Shown here: positions 32,397 through 36,266 of the stretch, piece after piece
Layout: every line of letters begins with the position of its first letter
How positions within the stretch are numbered: the first letter of the stretch is position 1
Source: Streptomyces sp. HPF1205
Lineage (GTDB): Bacteria > Actinomycetota > Actinomycetes > Streptomycetales > Streptomycetaceae
Direction: 5' to 3'
NCBI RefSeq assembly: GCF_020400825.1
Contig: NZ_JAINVH010000052.1
Span: 1-36,266 of the forward strand
Length of the DNA stretch: 36,266 nucleotides
Made by a program: the position numbers and the translations under genes
The notes under the pieces: generated by a model
What the model was told of the DNA's origin: nothing
Seen by the model: only the letters and a program-made list of their open reading frames with translations
The model's database searches: none

Positions 32397-34877
32397 ATGA
32401 CGGCATCGCCGCACGACGGGCGTGCGATCGCGGTCAGTGACGCCCTCGCGGTTCTGGACGCGCGCGGCACGCTCACGGGCTGGAGCGAGGGCGCGCGCCG
32501 GCTGACGGGGTACCCGGCCGGCGAGGTGCTGGGACAGCCGGCCGCCCGGCTGGTGGCCGGGGAGCCGGGCGCGGTGTGGCGGGAGCTGAGCGCGCACGGC
32601 TCGGGCGTGGTGACCGTACGCCGCCGGGACGGGCGGCGTACGCGGTTCGCGCTGCGGCTGGTCGCGCTGCGCGACGCCCACGGACGGCGCGAGTCGGTGA
32701 TCATCGCCGAGCCGGCCGGACGCGGACGGGGGCCCGACGCGAGCCGCACCGGGATGGATCGCGGCGAACGGGCGGGCGAGCGAACCCGGGAAGGGCCCGG
32801 AGCCGACGTGCCCCTCGGCGAGCTGGCCTTCCAGCAGGCGTCCATGGCGATGTCGGTCTTCGACCCCCAGCAGCGCTACGTGCGGCTGAACGACGTGGCC
32901 TGCGCGGTCATGGGCCTGCCGGAGGAGGACCTCAAGGGCACCTTCTACCCCGACACCGTCGAGGACGCCGATTTCAGCCGCGGTTTCCTCAGCCACCTGC
33001 GCCAGGTGGTCGCGACCGGGCGACCGGTGCACTACGAGAGCTGGACGCACGCCCCCGCCGGGACGCGGGCGCACGCCTGGAACGTCGAGATGTGGCCGGT
33101 GCGGGGCCCGGACGGCAAGCTGATCGGCGTCGGCCTCGCCGCGCTGGACAGCAGCGAGCAGCACTGGGCGCGGCGGCGGCTCGGCCTGGTGAACGAGGCC
33201 GCCGCTCGCATCGGCACCCGGCTGGACGTGCGGAACACCGCCCGTGAGCTGGCCGACCTGGTAGTGCCGCGGCTGGCGGACTTCGTCAGCGTGGACCTGC
33301 TGGATTCGGTGCTGTCGGGCGAGGAGCCCGCCGCCGTCCTCGGGCCGTCGGGCGTGGAGCTGCGCCGCGTGGCGCACCGGTCACGTACCACCGGGGTCCC
33401 GGAGGCCGCCGTCGGCCTGGGCGAGGCGGACGTCTACCCGCGCTTCTCACCGCCGGCCCGCGCGCTGGCCGGCTGCCGTACGGTGCTGACCGGGTCGGGC
33501 GAGCCCGAGGTCGACGCCTGGATCGCCGGCCACGGCGACCGGGCCGCCAGGCACCGCGAGGCCGGCCGCGGCGACTTCTCGCTGATGGCCGTGCCCCTCG
33601 TGGCGCGGGGCGCGGCCCTGGGGGTGGCGGTCTTCGTCCGGCTGCTCACTCCCCGCAGCCCCGACCCCTTCGACCAGGAGGACGTGTCGCTGGCCGACGA
33701 GCTGGCCAGCCGCGCGGCCGTCTGCGTCGACAACGCCCGCCGCTATTCCAGGGAGCGCGCGACCGCCGTGGCGCTGCAGCGCAGCCTGCTGCCCCGGGCC
33801 TCCGGCGGGCAGGCGGCGGTGGAGTTCGCCTCCCGTTACCTTCCCGCGGTGTCGCAGGCGGGGGTGGGCGGTGACTGGTTCGACGTGATCCCGCTGTCCG
33901 GCAACCGGGTGGCGCTGGTCGTCGGCGACGTCGTCGGGCACGGCATCCACGCCTCCGTCACCATGGGCCGGCTGCGGACCGCGGTGTGGACGCTGGCCGA
34001 CGTCGACCTGCCGCCGGACGAGCTCCTCACCCACCTGGACGACCTCGTCGGGCACCTGGCGTCCGACGGCGGCGGGGACGACGCGGCCGGCGCGGACGGC
34101 GGCGAGATCGGGGCCACCTGCGTCTACGCGGTGTACGACCCGGTCTCCCGCGTGTGCTCGGTCGCCTCCGCCGGGCACCCGCCGCCCGTCGTCGTGCTCG
34201 CGGACGGCGGCGTGGAGGTGGTCCGCGTGAGCGCGGGCCCGATGCTGGGCGTGGGCGGGCTGCCGTTCGAGGCGACCGAGCTGGAGCTGCCCGAGGGATC
34301 CGTGCTCGCCCTCTACACCGACGGCCTCGTCGAGAACCGCGACGTGGACGTGGACACGGGCCTGGACGCCCTGTGCGCCGCCCTGGCGGCTCCGGCGGCG
34401 AACCTGGAGGACGCCTGCGACGGCGTGCTCAAGGCGCTGCTTCCCACCCGGCCCGCCGACGACGTGGCGCTGCTGCTGGCCCGCACCCGCGCGCTGCACA
34501 CCGGGCAGGTCGCCGTCTGGGACCTGCCCGCGGACCCGGCCGTGGTCGCCACGGCCCGCAGGTACGCCACCGAGCAACTGGCCCGCTGGGGGCTGGAGGA
34601 GGCCGCGTCCGTCACCGAACTCGTGGTGAGCGAACTCGTCACGAACGCGATCCGCTACGGAGGGGCCCCGATCCGGCTGTCCCTCATCCGCAACCGCTCG
34701 CTGATCTGCGAGGTGTCGGACGCCAGCAGCACCTCGCCCCACATGCGCCGGGCCAGGTCGTACGACGAGGGCGGGCGCGGCCTGCTCCTGGTCGCCCAGC
34801 TCGCGAGGCGCTGGGGGACCCGGCCCGGCCGCGTGGGCAAGACCATCTGGGCGGAGCAGGCGCTGCCGGGGCGGTGA
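32397..34877 (+). CDS. PAS-PAS-GAF-SpoIIE-HATPase signalling protein
   Basis: 826 residues. In order: PAS 1 (about 8-105, LTGWSEGARRLTGYPAGEVLGQ), an Arg/Gly linker, PAS 2 (about 140-255), GAF (about 265-455), SpoIIE PP2C phosphatase (about 465-700: GGDWFD 491-496, GDVVGHG 510-516, YTDGLVENR 640-648, DD688-689), and an RsbW-like HATPase (about 705-826: N-box ELVVSELVTNAIRYG 741-755, GGRGLLLVAQLA 792-803). One protein thus carries both the phosphatase and the kinase/anti-sigma halves of a partner-switching circuit, a layout common in Streptomyces. No membrane segment, so it senses cytoplasmic signals. The ATG at 32397 follows CAGGAGTG. Divergent from another PP2C protein. Confidence 0.95.
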   Translation: MTASPHDGRAIAVSDALAVLDARGTLTGWSEGARRLTGYPAGEVLGQPAARLVAGEPGAVWRELSAHGSGVVTVRRRDGRRTRFALRLVALRDAHGRRESVIIAEPAGRGRGPDASRTGMDRGERAGERTREGPGADVPLGELAFQQASMAMSVFDPQQRYVRLNDVACAVMGLPEEDLKGTFYPDTVEDADFSRGFLSHLRQVVATGRPVHYESWTHAPAGTRAHAWNVEMWPVRGPDGKLIGVGLAALDSSEQHWARRRLGLVNEAAARIGTRLDVRNTARELADLVVPRLADFVSVDLLDSVLSGEEPAAVLGPSGVELRRVAHRSRTTGVPEAAVGLGEADVYPRFSPPARALAGCRTVLTGSGEPEVDAWIAGHGDRAARHREAGRGDFSLMAVPLVARGAALGVAVFVRLLTPRSPDPFDQEDVSLADELASRAAVCVDNARRYSRERATAVALQRSLLPRASGGQAAVEFASRYLPAVSQAGVGGDWFDVIPLSGNRVALVVGDVVGHGIHASVTMGRLRTAVWTLADVDLPPDELLTHLDDLVGHLASDGGGDDAAGADGGEIGATCVYAVYDPVSRVCSVASAGHPPPVVVLADGGVEVVRVSAGPMLGVGGLPFEATELELPEGSVLALYTDGLVENRDVDVDTGLDALCAALAAPAANLEDACDGVLKALLPTRPADDVALLLARTRALHTGQVAVWDLPADPAVVATARRYATEQLARWGLEEAASVTELVVSELVTNAIRYGGAPIRLSLIRNRSLICEVSDASSTSPHMRRARSYDEGGRGLLLVAQLARRWGTRPGRVGKTIWAEQALPGR

Positions 34878-34905
34878 GCCGGGAACCGGCCCGCCGCCCG
34901 CGCCC

Positions 34906-34993
34906 CTCGGCCGGCTCTCGGCCGGCTCTCGGCCGGCTCTCGGCTGCCGGAGCTCGGCGGTCGGTTCTCGGCGGTCAGTTCTCGCGGTCAGTT
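34906..34993. repeat. Two tandem-repeat tracts at the end of the cold-shock gene
   Basis: CTCGGCCGGCT three times (34906-34938), then CTCGGCGGTCGGTT, CTCGGCGGTCAGTT and CTCGCGGTCAGTT (34953-34993). The last unit contains the stop codon (34988-34990) of the minus-strand cold-shock gene. Confidence 0.9.
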
Positions 34994-35368
34994 CTCGGTC
35001 CAGCCGTGGCGCTTGGCCACGTTGGCCATGGCCCGGCGGACCGCGACGATCTGCTCCCCGGTCAGGGACGGGACGCCCTCCAGGAGGACCTCGGTCACCT
35101 CGCGCGTGTACTCCTTCGCGCTGAGGACGTCGCACATGTAGTTGTCGTTCTCCATCGGAACGGCGTTGTCGGCCAGGCGGACCGCCGACGCCTTGGGGCC
35201 GCGTTCGCCCTCCTCGATCTCGAACTCCACGGCCAGGCCCGTACGGACCTGGGACTCCGGGATGAGCATGTCGTTGACATGCAGGAACACGTCCTCGCCC
35301 CCCGTCTGCGGAGCGATGAACCCGTAACCTCGGGAAGCGTCGAAACGTACCACTCGACCGGCGACCAC
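34988..35368 (-). CDS. Cold-shock domain protein with C-terminal extension
   Basis: 126 residues. Seen: cold-shock domain (1-66) with RVVRFDASRGYGFIAPQTGGEDVFLHVNDM, the RNP1-like GYGFI and RNP2-like DVFLHV nucleic-acid-binding motifs, and GPKASAVRL; then a 60-residue helical extension (YMCDVLSAKEYTREVTEVLL through RHGWTEN) characteristic of the longer actinobacterial cold-shock proteins. It likely binds single-stranded RNA or DNA. The GTG start at 35368 has GGGGG 7 nt upstream; no ATG is available. The last codons and the stop are embedded in 14-nt tandem repeats. Confidence 0.93.
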   Translation of the reverse strand: MVAGRVVRFDASRGYGFIAPQTGGEDVFLHVNDMLIPESQVRTGLAVEFEIEEGERGPKASAVRLADNAVPMENDNYMCDVLSAKEYTREVTEVLLEGVPSLTGEQIVAVRRAMANVAKRHGWTEN

Positions 35369-35473
35369 AGCAGAACCCCCAGCAACAACCCCCGGGCCCT
35401 GTGCCCGGACATCACACCTGATGGCTGCACCATAGTGGCCGCGCGGCGCGGGTGGCGACCCCTATGACGCGCG

Positions 35474-35521
35474 GCGGACCCGGACGCGGACCCGGACGCC
35501 GACCCGGACGCCGACCCGGAC
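35474..35521. repeat. 12-nt tandem repeat downstream of the alpha-galactosidase-like gene
   Basis: Four head-to-tail units GC(G/C)GACCCGGAC. It directly abuts the terminator stem. No frame with start and ribosome site covers it. Confidence 0.9.
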
Positions 35522-35522
35522 G

Positions 35523-35563
35523 CGGCCGGCCCCGAGGACGCGGGGCGTCCTCGGGGCCGGCCG
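35523..35563 (-). terminator. Very strong terminator hairpin
   Basis: A 19-bp perfect stem (35523-35541 with 35545-35563) around the 3-nt loop GGG; arm GGCCGGCCCCGAGGACGC. It lies 48 nt beyond the stop codon of the lectin-domain gene and shields the cold-shock gene from read-through. Confidence 0.85.
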
Positions 35564-35611
35564 GACCGTCGGGTGTGCTGCGGGTGTGCTGCGGGTGTCG
35601 CTACGGGTGGG

Positions 35612-36266
35612 TCAGCCGAGGGTCCACTGCTGGTTGGACTGGCCGTTGCAGGTCCACAGTTCGGCCAGGGCGCCGTTGGCGGTGGAGGCGCCGGTGACGT
35701 CCAGGCACAGGCCGGACTGGACGCCGGTGATGGTGCCGTTGGAGTTCAGCGTCCACTGCTGGTTGGCCTGGCCGTTGCAGCTCCAGGTCTCGACCTTCGT
35801 CCCCGGACTGGTCTGGTTGTCGTAGGCGTCCAGGCAGAGCTGGGTGCCGCCGAGGGTGACCGAGAGCTGGTTGGAGGAGCTGTGCGTCCACTCCTGGCCG
35901 GCCTGGCCGTTGCAGTCCCAGATCTGCAGCTGCGTGCCCAGCGTGGTCGACGAGTTCGGCACGTCGAGGCACTTGCCGGCGCCCACCGCGTGGAGCTCGC
36001 CGGTGGCGCTGGTCCCGCCGCCGCCGCCGCTCGTACCGCCCGCGACGCGGTACATGACGGTGCCGTGGGCGGGTACGGAGGCGCTGATGGTGCCGGAGGT
36101 GGTGGACGTGGCGCCGGACCACAGGTCGGTGAGGGTGTAGCTGGAGGCGCCGGTCTTGCCGATCGCGCCCGCGGTGGTGGAGATCGTGGCCGTCGAGCCC
36201 GTCTCGTTGAACAGCGCCACCGACACGTCACCGCCTGCCAGCGGCTTGGCCAGCACGTCCAGACCA
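35612..36266 (-). CDS. C-terminus of secreted alpha-galactosidase-like enzyme with ricin-type lectin (CBM13) domain (5' end cut off)
   Basis: About 217 C-terminal residues are visible; the catalytic part lies beyond the right edge. Seen: PLAGGDVSVALFNETGSTATI, ASSYTLTDLWSG, VPAHGTVMYRV, the beta-sandwich end of GH27-type alpha-galactosidases; linker GGTSGGGGGTS; then a beta-trefoil of about 127 residues with three QxW repeats, each Cys-Asn-Gly-Gln...W: QIWDCNGQAGQEW, ETWSCNGQANQQW, ELWTCNGQSNQQW, and paired Cys for disulfides. The trefoil binds polysaccharides such as xylan or galactosides outside the cell. GH27 identity is by pattern recall of the beta-sandwich; another glycoside hydrolase is possible. 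Its terminator follows at 35563-35523. Confidence 0.88.
   Translation of the reverse strand, partial: GLDVLAKPLAGGDVSVALFNETGSTATISTTAGAIGKTGASSYTLTDLWSGATSTTSGTISASVPAHGTVMYRVAGGTSGGGGGTSATGELHAVGAGKCLDVPNSSTTLGTQLQIWDCNGQAGQEWTHSSSNQLSVTLGGTQLCLDAYDNQTSPGTKVETWSCNGQANQQWTLNSNGTITGVQSGLCLDVTGASTANGALAELWTCNGQSNQQWTLG

Overview
The window is chromosomal DNA of a high-G+C actinobacterium, almost certainly a Streptomyces. Most coding DNA has G or C at the third codon position, many genes start with GTG or TTG, and characteristic Streptomyces families are present: XRE/DUF5753 regulators with DUF397 proteins, PP2C/SpoIIE phosphatases, small HATPase proteins, an ECF41 sigma factor and a two-part cold-shock protein. 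I see no rRNA, tRNA, CRISPR array, transposase or integrase.

Left part (1-7.1 kb): the end of a [NiFe]-hydrogenase locus on the minus strand (small subunit, cut by the window edge, preceded by a hydrogenase-linked protein of unknown role). It is divergent from a cobalt-uptake operon (cbtB-cbtA-FhuF-like) that follows a clear cobalamin riboswitch. A solitary cytochrome b of the bc complex follows, without its Rieske or cytochrome c partners.

7.1-16.4 kb: single-gene and short-operon accessory metabolism: an NmrA-like oxidoreductase, an MFS exporter divergent from a MarR regulator, an ECF41 sigma factor with a textbook autoregulatory promoter, TrmO, an SRAP protein, a SixA-like phosphatase, an SDR divergent from a CGNR zinc-finger regulator, and a GNAT acetyltransferase. 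16.7-21.8 kb: a peroxide-defence pair (katG divergent from a PerR/Fur regulator), then a translationally coupled LMW phosphatase/fructosamine-kinase pair that looks like a protein-deglycation unit, an 18-nt tandem repeat field, and a small HATPase.

21.8-27.4 kb: a methyltransferase, an XRE/DUF5753 regulator coupled to DUF397 and followed by a second, internally duplicated DUF397 copy, an MmyB-type regulator divergent from an SDR, and a protein built from two fused P-loop domains. 27.4-30.5 kb: a lower-G+C two-gene unit, DUF262 protein plus HipA-like kinase, with no HipB antitoxin. This is my best candidate for an undescribed toxin or defence module. 30.7-34.9 kb: two divergent PP2C signalling phosphatases separated by strong hairpins. 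The right end has a cold-shock protein, a perfect 19-bp terminator stem, and the C-terminus of a secreted alpha-galactosidase-like enzyme with a ricin-type lectin domain.

A recurring feature is short tandem duplication. Some lie in frame inside genes (FhuF-like, SixA-like, PP2C, DUF397) and some span stop codons (GNAT, fur, cold-shock gene).
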